64,000 bases of DNA, taken from the NCBI GenBank assembly GCA_963920635.1, contig OY987307.1:21839735-21903734 (forward strand), written 5' to 3'. This document shows, one piece after another, positions 10,989 through 22,341 of this stretch. How positions within the stretch are numbered: position 1 is the stretch's first letter; the number at the start of each line of letters is the position of its first letter. The stretch comes from Pseudeuparius sepicola. Its lineage: Eukaryota > Arthropoda > Insecta > Coleoptera > Anthribidae. Made by a program: the position numbers and the translations under genes. The notes under the pieces were generated by a model. The model did no database searches, had not been told where the DNA came from, and saw nothing but the letters and a program-made list of their open reading frames with translations.

Positions 10989-11512
10989 AGCATGCACCTT
11001 TGCTGATATGAAAAATAATAGTAAAATTGCTTCGACGCCAAAAAGCTATGCAGTGTGTTGCCAACGAAAAGTGAACGCCCTGAAAAATATCATTTTTGCA
11101 ATAAAGCAAACAGGCCACCGCCGTTTTTTAAATATATATTCGCGCTTCTTCGTCGGCATCGGCGAGACTCGTGTGACCCCGGCGGCCGTCGGCGGCGGCC
11201 GGCACGAGTTATTATTTCATATTATCTACACGTCTACACAGGAAAAAAAGACTGTTGTGATTTTAGTGACTTCGTGTATATAGACACTTTTCCTTTACCT
11301 ACTTTAAATATACAAGCAAATCCATGTGGTCCCAACAATATAATCTATACTTTTGACGTAATTGCAGATGAACCAATAAGTTTAAAATAGTTTGAATTTC
11401 CGTTAAGAAGACGTATTGTCACTTCGATACTAAAATTGGCATACTACAATGAAAGCATAACCTCGGTTTTAAAATATCTTATGTTTTATTTAAACAATTA
11501 AATTTATTTTAT

Positions 11513-11575
11513 TTGAATAATAATAATTCTCACCCTCAGACTACTCCAAACTATATAAGAGTACCCCAGAAGCAA
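11513..11575 (-). mobile_element. SINE 3' end fragment inside the TTAA element
   Basis: An AAT-repeat followed by TTCTCACCCTCA and then CTCCAAACT...GTACCCCAG matches the 3' end of the SINE at 31693-32127 in reverse. The same fragment is at 34436-34512 in the other TTAA copy, so it was present before that family spread. Confidence 0.7.
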
Positions 11576-12598
11576 CTGAAAAAACATTATAATTCATTGG
11601 ATGAACAAAATAACTTAATTGCAACTTTTATATTCATCAATGTAAGTAATCATAGTCCAAGCAAATTGTCATTTTTTTATAGAGATAGAAAAAAAAATGA
11701 TTCTTAACAGGTAGATATTTTCAGGGTTGGTTGTGGGTAGCGTCCTGAGTATAACCCCAAAAAATCACCGTCGAAGTCGTGTTACGAACCCCGCAATAGG
11801 AGTGGTTTTTCAAACATTTTTTTGCAATTTTTTTTCTTCTCATGTGTACAATTTTTTTTCTTCTTATGTATACATTATTACGTTCTCTACAACTTTCCCT
11901 CATGAAGTTTTTTTTTAACTTCAATACTTCACGAGATATAGGTAAAAGATCACCACTATCTAAAGTGCTTTATAAGGGTAAAAAAAAATTCTTTAAAACA
12001 AGCTGATTTTTTCAGGGTTAACTGGGGGTTAACTTAGGAGTGCACACAGTGATCGCAAATTAAAGGTTTTGAATCAACCCTACACTCTATATCGTTCGTA
12101 GTCATAATGAACACTGCAAGTGAATGGCTATAATTGATATTAGTACCCACAATTAAGTATTACAAATCCAGCAAAAATTCAGTGACAATAGTTGTAATTT
12201 CAGTATAATGAACAGTTAAATGTATCCCTATTCAATTCCAGAACACGCTATTTATTGAAATAAAATATTACATTTAAATTATTCATTAGAATTCAATATC
12301 AATTGTAATTGAATTGATTATTGTTAGTTACAAAAAAGCTTCTGCTTGAGTTTGAGGAATAATATCTCATATTGAATTAAACAGGGTTTTTTTACAAAGT
12401 GACAGATTTTTCTCAGTGTAGTACCCACGGCCGGCCTGCCCCTCAATCGTAGCACTATGAAGGGGCAGGCTGGAGTGGGGAGTCGTGGGGACTAGAGGAA
12501 GGAAAAGGATAGGCATATCTAATCGAGCGACGTTTGTCCTGAATTGAGTCGGGCACTTTGGGCGGATTTCATAAGTATCGTAGCCTCTTAAGTGATTT

Positions 12599-12971
12599 TT
12601 AAATACGCTCTTCTTTGATAAGCTTCAATAATTTTGCTGGCCATGATCTGCAGTTAACAGGTTTACTTGCTGCTGCTGTTTCCATTTCTTCGGTTAATTC
12701 TATTTGGTCCAGAAATGCGGCTCTCTTCGTCGTATCGAGAATTACAATGTCTCCATTTTCCTCATCTCCATGAGTTACTTCTTGAATATTATTGTCGATG
12801 ACACCTAGAGCACTAAGCCACTTTCTAAATCTAGTTTCTTCTCTTGAAAACCTAAAAATCAGAAAGAAATCGGAAAATATTAATGAGAAAACAATATTAT
12901 TTGGCAAAAAATTATACCTATTTACTTACCTGTGGAATGTAATTTCACAATCTGTATTTGCACCAAGTCAT
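12599..12971 (-). pseudogene. two-exon THAP-like gene remnant
   Basis: On the minus strand a 42-nt first exon (12930-12971, ATG ACT TGG TGC...) ends at a consensus donor CAG|GTAAGT. A 78-nt intron (12852-12929) ends TTTTTAG, and the second exon (12599-12851) continues to a stop. Spliced in the exon-2 frame it reads NTDCEITFHRFSREETRFRK then WLSALGV, resembling the front half of a THAP zinc finger (C...C...F.RFP......W..A.G). The first Cys and ATG are in another frame, so one base seems to have been lost or gained. The second half (IQEVTHGDEENGDIVILDTT, AAFLDQIELTEEME) lacks the CxxH of THAP. The TTAA element inserted 8 bp after the stop codon. Confidence 0.5.
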
Positions 12972-13247
12972 TTTTTGAAAAGCTATTAACCGTACAAAAT
13001 ATAAAAGAAAAATCGCAATTAAAAACTAAAAACGCATCTCTCAAAAAATAATGTCACAGTAACTTTTATGATTTTATCGGCGCCTTCAAAAAGTATAATG
13101 CAATTTCATTCATACTGCATACAGAAACTTAAACAAGGAATAAGGTTGCCACCATTCAAACTGTCAAAATAGGGTTAAAAATGGCGGCGAATTTCATCTC
13201 TTTTCGTTCCCTGCGCCTTGCCGTGCGCAATAGTGCCAAAAGCGGTA

Positions 13248-13487
13248 TACCGTACTTTCACCGTTTTGGTAGACATAGGGGAATAGGCCGCGCGTCGCCG
13301 TGAGTCCAGCTAGGTTTGTCAGTCGTTGGCGGGGGGAGTACACAGTAGTCCCGCACCGCTTATCAGTCGAGTTTTGCGAGCAAAAAACACGCCCCGCCCC
13401 CCGCCGACGACTGACGAACCTAGCCGAATACACGGCGGCGCGCCGCCCAGCCATGGCAATGTCTACTAAAACGGTGAAAGTACGGTA
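13248..13487. mobile_element. TA-flanked MITE with GC-rich arms
   Basis: A 240-bp inverted-repeat element: TACCGTACTTTCACCGTTTT at the left, its complement at the right, with further complementary GC-rich arms (CTAGGTTTGTCAGTCGT and partner). It is flanked by TA on both sides, as for Tc1/mariner-type MITEs. The strong arms would fold into a stable hairpin. It has no coding capacity. Confidence 0.75.
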
Positions 13488-13499
13488 TATTAATATACA

Positions 13500-13780
13500 G
13501 GTATGTGGCTTTTCAGCAGCCACTAGATCGCCAACCACCCCCCAAGTGGTCGAATCGGGCACAGGGCCCTGTCTCTCCAGCAAACTTGTGTTCTGACTGG
13601 ACTGCGAGGGGGTTGACGGCAGATCCCTCCGGGGGTCCTGCTGGGGCGTTGGTGGTCACCCGGTTGTTGGAGATCGGTCTCCGCGGTCGCGAGAGAGGGA
13701 ACCTTCGCTCCCAGATTCCACACGCGTCGGTCAGTCACGGTTCCGCTGGCCTTAACCTTAATCTTGCAATAATGAAGCAA
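13500..13780. other. GC-rich island, unassigned
   Basis: About 280 bp of markedly higher GC directly after the MITE. Both strands have open frames; the minus frame (GTVTDRRVWNLGAKVPSLA and following) has the composition of a retroelement 5' region but no domain I recognise. It may be a captured sequence or a retrotransposon fragment. Confidence 0.3.
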
Positions 13781-13842
13781 TTTTTAACGGTTAACTGAGC
13801 TCTACAATAGTAAACAACGTACTTAGTAAATTCGAAAACTTT

Positions 13843-13925
13843 GCAGGAAAGTTACATCATCATCCACCCATAAAACCTCTAATTCGGTAGTGTATCGATC
13901 GTTCAATAAAATTTACTAGCACTTA
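13843..13925. repeat. CTCTAATTCGG dispersed repeat, copy 1
   Basis: Shares CCCATAAAACCTCTAATTCGG and GTGTATCGATCG, then CAATAAAATTTA, with four other places listed below. All copies have the same orientation. Confidence 0.65.
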
Positions 13926-14147
13926 TAGATTCAGTCGACGAGCTGACCCAACAAACAATCGCCTAAAACGAGTTGAAGGTTTGCGGAACTCGGAAGTCAG
14001 AGAACATTTTCAGAGAGTGCGGCTATAGTTGTGTATACCGTGGTAAAGGTATAGACACCTGCAATCAGAGGATGCTAAACCAACCTGTTCGAAAAACATC
14101 AGTTGCCTTTCATTAAACTCTTAATTAATTGTATCATATTGGATGTT

Positions 14148-14345
14148 TCAAAACATTCCACTTTTCGAAGCTAAAACCCACAACTTTAGGATACTCCCTC
14201 GTAATCTGAAAACGACGTAGTAAAACTTTGCAGTAGGAGTGCAACAACAAAGTTTATCGATAAAACCTCTAATTCGGAAGTGTGTCGAACGTCCAATAAA
14301 ATTTATTGGCACTATATCTAGGGTGTTCCCTTTCCAATAAATTTC
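14148..14345. repeat. CTCTAATTCGG dispersed repeat, copy 2
   Basis: Longest copy. It includes ACTCCCTCGTAAT upstream, the AACCTCTAATTCGGAAGTGT core, and CAATAAAATTTATTGGCACT with a further conserved stretch downstream. Confidence 0.65.
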
Positions 14346-14599
14346 CACGCGACGCCCACTAGGTCAACGGTTCTTCTACATTTGCATACATGTAAAATGC
14401 ATGCCATTCGTCGTTTGGTCTTAAATTTTAACCAGGCTGCTTTTGTTAGTAGCCAGTATTGATATACAGGAATGAATCTTAAACATAATACTGATGACTG
14501 GTAGACTGGAGAATACCACAGAAACCTGTTTGGAAATGAGTAGCCAATTTGATCAACAACATACTGCTGATTCAAGAGGGTTCGTTTTGTGGCAGAGCA

Positions 14600-14760
14600 G
14601 ATAAAAGAAAATCAGTTGCAAAAAAATGCAATCAAGCCGGAATTCGAACCCGGGACTCCTACTGTGACAGGACTATTAGTAAGTATCTGTGAGATGTAGG
14701 AGACTTCTACGTTTCCAACAACTACTAGAAGCGGTTAGTGAGTGTAGGATAACCATTCGT
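14600..14760 (-). mobile_element. tRNA-derived SINE-like fragment
   Basis: On the minus strand 14639-14650 reads GGTTCGAATTCC, a perfect RNA polymerase III B-box in the context CCCGGGTTCGAATTCCGGC typical of tRNA T-arms. A plausible but weak A-box lies about 70 bp upstream. It cannot fold as a full tRNA, so a SINE head is more likely. No tail or target duplication was defined. Confidence 0.4.
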
Positions 14761-14942
14761 TATTGTTAGTTATGTGAACATTCCTCTTGATTTATAGGAA
14801 CAAAAAATCATTCTTGCCGTTTTCTCGAATGAATCTTCTAATACATTTGTAGCTAGTTCATTTTAATAAAATAATGAATAAAAACAATTATTGTTAGTTG
14901 CACCAAATGGTTGACACCATCTCCAATGCTTGATACTATTAA

Positions 14943-15090
14943 TGCCAGCTACTCTCTCGTAAACTATAAACTACCCATAAAAGCTCTAATTCGGACGTCT
15001 ATCGATCGGCCAATAAAATTTATTGCCACTAGGGCCATTATGTGTTCGATAAATTTCCATACAGGGACCACGCCTTCCATTAACCTCTTG
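14943..15090. repeat. CTCTAATTCGG dispersed repeat, copy 3
   Basis: Contains CATAAAAGCTCTAATTCGG, CTATCGATCGGCCAATAAAAT and the downstream GATAAATTTCCA...CACGCC segment also seen at 14330. Confidence 0.65.
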
Positions 15091-15461
15091 GAAAGTAATC
15101 TCGTCAATGCGTGTCAGTCTAAGAGCTGGCGACATTTTGGCCTACATCCCACATCGTTTGCTAAATGAAGCTATAAATTTTAAAGTGTTGGTATACCTCG
15201 GCCTCCTTGATGATGCGTCTTTAATGCTTAAGCGACCAGTCATACAAAAATTTCAAGTTTTTTCCAAAAAGGAGGCGAGAAAACAAATAAATAGACCTTT
15301 GTCCCACAATTTCTCCAGTTAAAAATTTCAAGATATATGTTACGTTTTGTCTTGAAGTGGACTGTTAAATACATGGTGAGTCTTTGACCTATACAAAAAT
15401 TTTAACCAGGGGTATAGTTGAATTCCTGGAGCACGACTCTTAACTTATTTAAAAAAAAAGC

Positions 15462-15670
15462 TCAAAAATATACTACATCTTTTAAATAGGAAAAAATGTT
15501 GAGTGTCACAGAACAGTCTGTATCGCGCTTTGAATATAAAGAATCCCAGGAAGGAGTCCAAGCTCTATGGGCATTAAAAACTACGTGAGACGGTAATCGC
15601 CCTGTGTAGGAGCCAAGTTTTGACAGAGTATTTTGACATCTGACACGGTGATAGGTGCCAGTGGTACTTT
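15462..15670. repeat. interspersed repeat with GTGAGACGGTAATC core
   Basis: GAATAAAGAATCC/ACAGGAAGGAGTC, then GTGAGACGG.AATC.CCCTG and a stretch ending ATCTGACACGG. The same order occurs at 52700-52830, and inverted at 43880-44010. It is an old family with no coding capacity seen. Confidence 0.55.
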
Positions 15671-15789
15671 GGTACTTGGATACTTGTGGTTCTTCCCTGA
15701 TTGCCAAAACTGAATGGTTGAAGATAATAATCTATCGGTAAGTAATTCTGTAATTACTTTTGAGGTCATGCACCAAAGTGGCATAGGCG

Positions 15790-15945
15790 TTTGGACTACT
15801 CCCTCGTGAATTATTGTAAACGATGTAGTAAATTCGATAACTTTGCAAGATCATGCCAGTATAACATCCCATAAAACCTCCAAGTGTATCGACCGGTCCA
15901 TAAAATGTATTGGCACCTTTTCTCGATAAATTAAACCTCATTTTC
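15790..15945. repeat. CTCTAATTCGG dispersed repeat, copy 4 (diverged)
   Basis: Retains ACTCCCTCGTGAAT, CCCATAAAACCTCCAAG, GTGTATCGACCGGTCC and ATAAAATGTATTGGCAC. Confidence 0.6.
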
Positions 15946-16045
15946 AAACAACGCCCAAGTTCTCCATTAGGCCTGTGAAAAATCCACCCTCGTCTACCAA
16001 AAGCAATCAGTGTTGGAAGAATTGGGAAAGAAGAGCCTCTAGATA

Positions 16046-16649
16046 TACAGGGAGTAACTTAAGTACTTTAAAATATGTCAGGATCAAGATCCTCGGCCAA
16101 TTTTAGGAACCAAATTTCATTCTAACATGTGTCCAAAAATTCTTCGTTTTCGATATACGTGGTGTTTAAATTTTCTAAAAATTTTACCCATAACTTTTTA
16201 TTCTTATTTAAAGCTAAAATTTGTTGTGTTGCCTAGAAGCCGCCAAAATTTAGTCTTTAATTGGGAACAAGATCGCGATCTTTTCCCTACGCTTTTAAAT
16301 ACCAAGAGACACTTTTTGCTAAGAATTAAATGCTTCATCCAAAACTGCTTATTCACTATAACTTCATACTTCATAGAGGGCCGTAGGTATTAAATTTTTC
16401 TTGAATTTGTCTTACGATTTACCATATGTCCGCCACTGGTTCAATCTAGAATTCGAAAATAACACCTTGAAAATGATTATAGCCAAATATAATGTTTACC
16501 AAAAAAACGATTTTTTTAAGAATTTAAGCACCCAGTATATATCGAAAACGAAGAATTTTGGAACACATTACATGTTTAAATGAACTTTTTTCTTAGAATT
16601 TACGGAGGCTCACCCTGAAATATTTTAACGTACTTAAGTTACACCCTGA
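16046..16649. mobile_element. mariner-like MITE, CAGGGAGTAACTTAAG ends
   Basis: Inverted ends of about 30 bp (TACAGGGAGTAACTTAAGTA and partner ending GTTACACCCTGAA). The interior has no open coding region worth reporting. It belongs to the broad ACAGGGTG-ended group. Confidence 0.65.
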
Positions 16650-18152
16650 ACCACAGTTATTCGATTTTTTTGGGCCATTATTGACCCAAAAAATAGAAAT
16701 TTAAATTTAAAAATTGCAACTTACTGCTGAAAAAGGAATTAATCATTTCTTGCCTTTTTTAGTTAGTAAAAATATTAAAGATAATTCTAATTCCGTAATA
16801 ACTTAAAAATAAATAAAATCTACTACCTAATTCTGAAAGAAGCATAACTTTTTTTCTCAGCATAGTCTTAAAACAAATTAAATTTAAAAACTAGAATTTG
16901 AAAACTTGTTCGCCCTTCCTTAAAACATTTAAATTTACTAAGACTCAAAGAAATTTTAATTTATATCTCTTTTGCAATTAAAATTATCAACAAAATTTTA
17001 TTTAACGCAAAAGCTAACGTAATAATTGTAATAAATTTAAATAATTCTAGTATTCCACGGAATTAACTAGTAATGGTGATCGTAGAATTGCATATCATTC
17101 CTTTCCCCTGAAATAATAAATTATTTTGTTGGTGAGCGTAAAAAAAATTGCCCTTAATAATTTAGTTATAATAAATCTAGTGTTGTTTACTGTTGGACCA
17201 ACTTCAAAATTATTAAAAAACGTATTTCTGGCCGTAAAAGTGATTGCAAATTAAATAAAAATACTTGGTCACTTTCTAAACATATTCTTAAATACTGGAC
17301 ACATAATTAATTTTGATAATGTTAAAATACTCAGCAAGAAAAAATTACCACGAACGATTTTTTTTGGAAATGGTTATACTTCAAAAGGGAAGAACAGATA
17401 TTCAAGATGTAAGCTCTATTTACTCTTATATTTTATTTTTGGATAAAAATAAAATAAACATAGAACAGTTTTGTTAATGTAACCTTCAGTATATTGAAGC
17501 TTACCTGCTATTTTCATAATCTATAATTTCAACATTATTTCGTTGTTTTAATTGATATTTGTATAACCTGTATTTATATCACCTGTTGATTACAACCTGT
17601 TAGTGTTATCTAAGCTTTCGTGTCCAATGTCTAGTATGCCATTTAAACAAAAAACAACTAATCAAACATTCCAAATAATTTAAAAAAATTATTGAAAAAT
17701 ATTACAAATATTTATGAATTTATTGAATATATATACTATAATAACATTAATTATACTTGTATAATAATTTTGACTTTGAATATATAGAAATTAACATTAT
17801 ACTCTGTTCTTTGAAGCACAGAAAAAGGTTATAGGGTTATAGTTATAGTTTCTGTGCTTGAAGTTAGATTAGAGCTACAGAATATCAAGGCTATAAGGTT
17901 AGGCATCTGTCGCAAGTTCTGACGTGTCTGTCAGACATGCTAAATACGCCCCTGGAGGCGCCCAGAACAATGCTGCCAACCTTGTATTACCAAATTAGGA
18001 AATGTAATTTCTAGTGTACAATTAAAGAGCATTTTTAGATTACATTGTGTTGTAAAGACAGCTTGCTACACTACTACTAATGCCAGTATAATTTGCAACA
18101 CTTACAAACAATTCGATTGGGAAAATATATAAATGCCAGGATCGGGAACATA
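16650..18152. other. AT-rich stretch, nothing identified
   Basis: Very AT-rich with no gene or bounded element. A short GC-richer patch near 17920-17985 is unassigned. Confidence 0.5.
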
Positions 18153-19119
18153 GAGGAAAGTACCCTAATATGAGACCACACATTACATTTTGTTCTGTAT
18201 TCTGTCCTATAATATATTATATTATAACTTAGGTACGTCGAATACGTTTAATAGAGTAGAGTCTCTATTTTCACTGCAGTTTATGTAGGATTTCCAAATA
18301 TTAACAGTTGTGGCGTAAATGAGAATTATGAAGAAAAAGTCAAATCTTCCATTTTTAAAATTGGGTGCCTAATATGATACAGTCTCATATCCAGGCTTAA
18401 CAAAAACACTACTTGTTACAAAATAATTTTTATTTCAAAAACTTTGAAAGAATATCAAATTAACCTAGTATATACAACAATTTAGTTACATAACACTTGA
18501 CACACTTAACAGGTTCCTAATATGAGACAGTCTCATATTAAGGTTTAACAAAAATACTTCTTACCACAAAATAATTTTTATTTCAAAAACATTAAATGAA
18601 TATCAACTTAACACAGTATACAACTCTTTAACTATATAACACTTGACACTCTATTCAAATTATTAGGAATCTAAATTGGATGAAGCGAGTCTCCTTCTAT
18701 GAAATATCTCATATTAGGAACACTGGGGTGTCTCATATTAGGAATCCGATGTACATATCATAGAATTTTTTGCCATCATTAACAAATGTTATTAAATGCG
18801 TTATATAACTACTCTAATCATAAAATAACTTTTATTCAATATCTACAACAAGCAACAAAAATATATTAAACACTTACCACGTTATTCAGAATTACATGGT
18901 AAACGAAGCCCTTTAAAAGTTTGTGCACGTACGGTTGAAGGAAACAATGCCGTTCTTAACCTAAAAATTTAGATGAGCTAAGCTAGACACTGCACTACAT
19001 GTGGCAACATATACCATTAGTGATTATTTGAGACAGTGCCCGCTAGATGGAGACTTTTACTTTAGGAGTTAGTGTGGGGTCTCATATTGGGAACTGTCTC
19101 ACATTAGGGTACTTTCCTC
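18153..19119. mobile_element. TA-flanked element with TATGAGAC subterminal motifs
   Basis: A 967-bp element with 24-bp inverted ends GAGGAAAGTACCCTAATATG and TA on each side (18151-18152 and 19120-19121). The motif CTAATATGAGAC or its complement recurs at both ends and four or more times inside, often as a head-to-head pair around an 8-10 bp centre. No transposase. The superfamily is uncertain. Confidence 0.75.
18363..18655. repeat. two-unit tandem repeat inside the TATGAGAC element
   Basis: Two units of about 147 bp, each starting CCTAATATGA.ACAGTCTCA, then AACAAAAA.ACT, AAAATAATTTTTATTTCAAAA, and ending TATATAACACTTGACAC. Each unit holds one inverted pair of the putative binding motif. Confidence 0.8.
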
Positions 19120-19384
19120 TATACGTTTTCTGGAAGTATATCAAATAACGTCAAGACATTTAATGGTCTCATTCAGAGACTTTTTGGAAGCAGAGATTAT
19201 TGCCCCAAACTAGTTCCATCTGAGCCCGAATATAAAAAAAGATCTCTTATACTTAGTTGCAATTTTTTGGCGGGAACTGAATATATTATACTCTACTATA
19301 TTACACTTGTTAGATCTTTTTCCAGTCAAATTCATAAAGCAGAAACCGAAAGCACCGTATAGTAAATCTCAGAACTTTGCTGAG
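19120..19384. other. decayed mariner-like end and flanks
   Basis: TTTTTTGGCGGGAACTGAATATA near 19266 matches the end-like motif at 6668. No coding. Confidence 0.4.
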
Positions 19385-19470
19385 AAACGACATCAGCGTC
19401 CACCGACCGAACCTCTAATTCGGAAGTATATCGATCGGCCAATAAAATGTACTCGCGCTAGACCCACCGC
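19385..19470. repeat. CTCTAATTCGG dispersed repeat, copy 5
   Basis: AACCTCTAATTCGGAAGTAT, ATCGATCGGCCAATAAAAT, then CCCACCGC; interrupted at 19471 by the next element. CACGCCCTCCATTAGGAG at 22862 on its far side fits the downstream part of copies 2 and 3. Confidence 0.65.
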
Positions 19471-19618
19471 TATGAGGCGCCATTTCGGACTAAATTAGTA
19501 TTTTTGAATATATAAATTTCTCGGGCTAATATATTTTTTTAATATGATATTTATAGAAATTTGCGTGAATAATCTTTTTTTAGTCAAATTTATATATTAC
19601 GCATCGCCCAAAAGTATA

Positions 19619-21761
19619 CAGGGTGGTTCACTTTTATGTGGTAGGACTTTAACATTAGATAGAAAAAGATAATCTAAAATGAAAATTTTATATCAACATA
19701 TATCGGGGAAAGCTTAGTTTCCGAGATACAGGGCGTTGAAGTGTTGGAAAAATATGAAGTATTTTTTACACTGTCCGAACCAGTGGAGATATTTAAACCA
19801 AATTTGATGTGTAGTACCACCTTTTTGACTACGATATTTAGTGATAATATGAAGGTCCTGAAATAACCAGTGGTGGAGTTATGGGTTTTCACTATCACTA
19901 AATTTAAAAAGTAATTAGTACGGGCCTGTCTCACATCAACGTAAATCTTTTTTCGTAAAGTTCTTTCAATTCTCTACAAAAAGTGTATCTTGACATTTTT
20001 TTGTATCTGCCACGGTTGTGTAGTAAATAAATTATTTCGTTTCCATCTCAGCCTTTTTTGCCTAAAAATGTGTTTTCTAAGATTATTGATAAATATCGCA
20101 AATAACAGAAATTAATTATGGAACACTTATCGGATTCAGCTATTTTATTTTTAATTTTATGCAAACAATTTTAAAAATAAAGTGGCACTTGGTTTGAGGT
20201 ACATTACTTTATTATCATTTTAACATTTTTATCAAATCTAGTATTATTTCTTAATAATTTTTATAATTCTAAATTTGTACAACATTCAACAATTGTTCAA
20301 AATGTGATCCATTCTGTTGCACACATAATTCACTTCGACGCCTAACGGATTGAACAGCATCGATTAAATTGCCATTTCTCAATTCATCGCACGCATTTCT
20401 GATACGATCAATAAGTTGTTCCCTTGTTTCTACAGGAGTCGCATAGACTTGTTCTTTTAAAAATCCCCATACGAAGAAGTCCAGAGGTGTTATGTCCGGA
20501 GAACGTGGTGGCCAAGCGACCGGTCCCCCTCATCCGATCCACCTATTTGGAAAGTTCCTCACATTTCGGTGAAAATGTGCAGGACAGCCGTCAAGTTGGA
20601 ACCAAGCCCACAATCTTAAGTTTAAAGGAATGTCTTCCCACATATTATTATGCTCAGCTACTAAAAACTACAAAAAATTGTCACCATTCACTCGCTGTGG
20701 CAAAAAGAAGGGTCCAAACCGAGGGACGCGGATGGCGCCTATTTGGAAATCGCCTCCGGTATTCTCTGGCTGCTTCCGCAGAGTTCCCATTTGCAACTCC
20801 ATAGCAGAAATGGATGTCAGCCTGCTCTTCATTTGTAAATTGGAACGGCATTTTAATTATTAACAAAGACAAACTGCGGCGCTGCTACGTTCATCTACTG
20901 GATGACAGATTATTGTATTATTAACTGTCAATAAGATTTTCTTTTCCATGGCACACTTATCTTCACCAGTACGGCGATGCAGAAAGGACATTAGTATTTT
21001 GCCGATGGATTTTGTAGTCAAAGGAAATAAGACAATTTTTAAATAACATTTTATGGGCGGAAGAATCATGTTTTACTCGTCGTGGTATAATTTAGAATTC
21101 TACAAATTTAGAATTATAAAAATTATTAAGAAATAATACAGATTTGATAAAAATGTTAAAATGATAATAAAGTAATGTACCTCAAACCAAGTGCCAGTTT
21201 ATTTTTAAAATTGTTTGCATAAAATTAAAAATAAAATAGCTGAATCCGATAAGTGTTCCATAATTAATTTCTGTTATTTGCGATATTTATCAATAATCTT
21301 AGAAAACACATTTTTAGGCAAAAAAGGCTGAGATGGAAACGAAATAATTTATTTACTACACAACCGTGGCAGATACAAAAAAATGTCAAGATACACTTTT
21401 TGTAGAGAATTGAAAGAACTTTACGAAAAAAAATTTACGTTGATGTGAGACAGGCCCGTACTAATTACTTTTTAAATTTAGTGATAGTGAAAACCCATAA
21501 CTCCACCACTGGTTATTTCAGGACCTTCATATTATCACTAAATATCGTAGTCAAAAAGGTGGTACTACACATCAAATTTGGTTTAAATATCTCCACTGGT
21601 TCGGACAGTGTAAAAAATACTTCATATTTTTTCCAACACTTCAACGCCCTGTATCTCGGAAACTAAGCTTTCCCCGATATATGTTGATATAAAATTTTCA
21701 TTTTAGATTATCTTTTTCTATTTAATGTTAAAGTCCTACCACATAAAAGTGAACCACCCTG
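19619..21761 (-). mobile_element. mariner/IS630-like element with about 660-bp inverted repeats
   Basis: Ends CAGGGTGGTTCACTTTTATG with TA duplication; the arms 19619-20280 and 21100-21761 are inverted copies of each other. Between them lies a deleted, broken transposase gene on the minus strand. It sits inside the left arm of the TGAGGCGCC element, whose right arm (22660-22680) shows the uninterrupted sequence, an internal empty-site control. Confidence 0.9.
20269..20851 (-). pseudogene. IS630/mariner-like transposase, internally deleted
   Basis: On the minus strand the N-terminus MPFQFTNEEQADIHFCYG followed by REYRRRFPNRRHPRPS is the helix-turn-helix start typical of this family. After a deletion near 20685 the frame resumes as FLVAEHNNMWEDIPLNL and RLWAWFQLDGCPAHFHR, which holds the second catalytic Asp region. 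Then NRWIG, one in-frame TGA replacing an Arg codon, WPPRSPDITPLDFFVWGFL (third Asp), and the tail SVRRRSELC..NGSHFEQLL. The first catalytic Asp block is missing. It is a dead gene but diagnostic for the element. Confidence 0.9.
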
Positions 21762-21925
21762 TATATTACAGTAAACGCAAAAAAATATATCAAAACACGA
21801 TATATTAATTTGGTGCGCCAATATATAATAATTTAGGGTACCACTGGTCGTCACCAGAGGTCGCGCCGCGCATCCCTAAAGTGCACCGGTAACGCCGCAG
21901 CAGAAAGCGCAGAATGGTGTAAAAC

Positions 21926-21956
21926 CAGGGACTCTTTAAAATAAAAAGGGTCCCTG
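21926..21956. mobile_element. 31-bp hAT micro-element with 8-bp target duplication
   Basis: The insertion is almost only two hAT ends: CAGGGACTCTTT at the left and AAAGGGTCCCTG at the right, separated by seven A/T bases. Exact TGTAAAAC duplications flank it (21918-21925 and 21957-21964). The left end is identical for its first 19 bases to the hAT family at 7269 and 40203. It looks like an extreme deletion derivative that could still be cut and pasted by a transposase, or a deletion after insertion. Confidence 0.85.
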
Positions 21957-22341
21957 TGTAAAACCCACCCCCGATTTTCTTGAAATTTTGGCTAGATAGG
22001 TTCCTATCCCCTATTTTCGCCCGACGTTACATCATTGGAAAAGATTACCACTTCATTTTTCATACGGCGGCGCGCATCGCTGCCGACTGCCACAATATGG
22101 TGCGAATGCCCCCTTCTTTTTTCATACGGCAGCGCTTATCCCCCAAAAAGGAGGGAATACGCTCCTTATTGCAAAGATGCTTGAGAAAAATGCACTTCCG
22201 ACGGCTTCCGACGTAGAACGTATCAAATGTTTACTTCGGCTTCGAACGTGTACGGAGTTAAATGTACGTCCAAAGAAGTCACGTGACTCAATCCACCAAT
22301 GAGAGTGCAAGACGTATACCGACTTTTATATACGTCGGACG

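Larger units (their letters stand above)
9087..12587. mobile_element. TTAA-flanked DNA transposon, left copy (piggyBac/Kolobok-type)
   Basis: A 3,501-bp element bounded by TTAA on both sides (9083-9086 and 12588-12591) with short inverted ends GGCGCTACGATAC and GAGGCTACGATAC. The reverse complement of 33398-37148 is the same element, and similarity stops exactly at the TTAA sites in both copies while flanks differ. TTAA duplication is typical of piggyBac and Kolobok; the ends do not start CCC like classical piggyBac, so the superfamily is left open. No intact transposase; broken coding remnants and a SINE tail lie inside. Confidence 0.88.
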
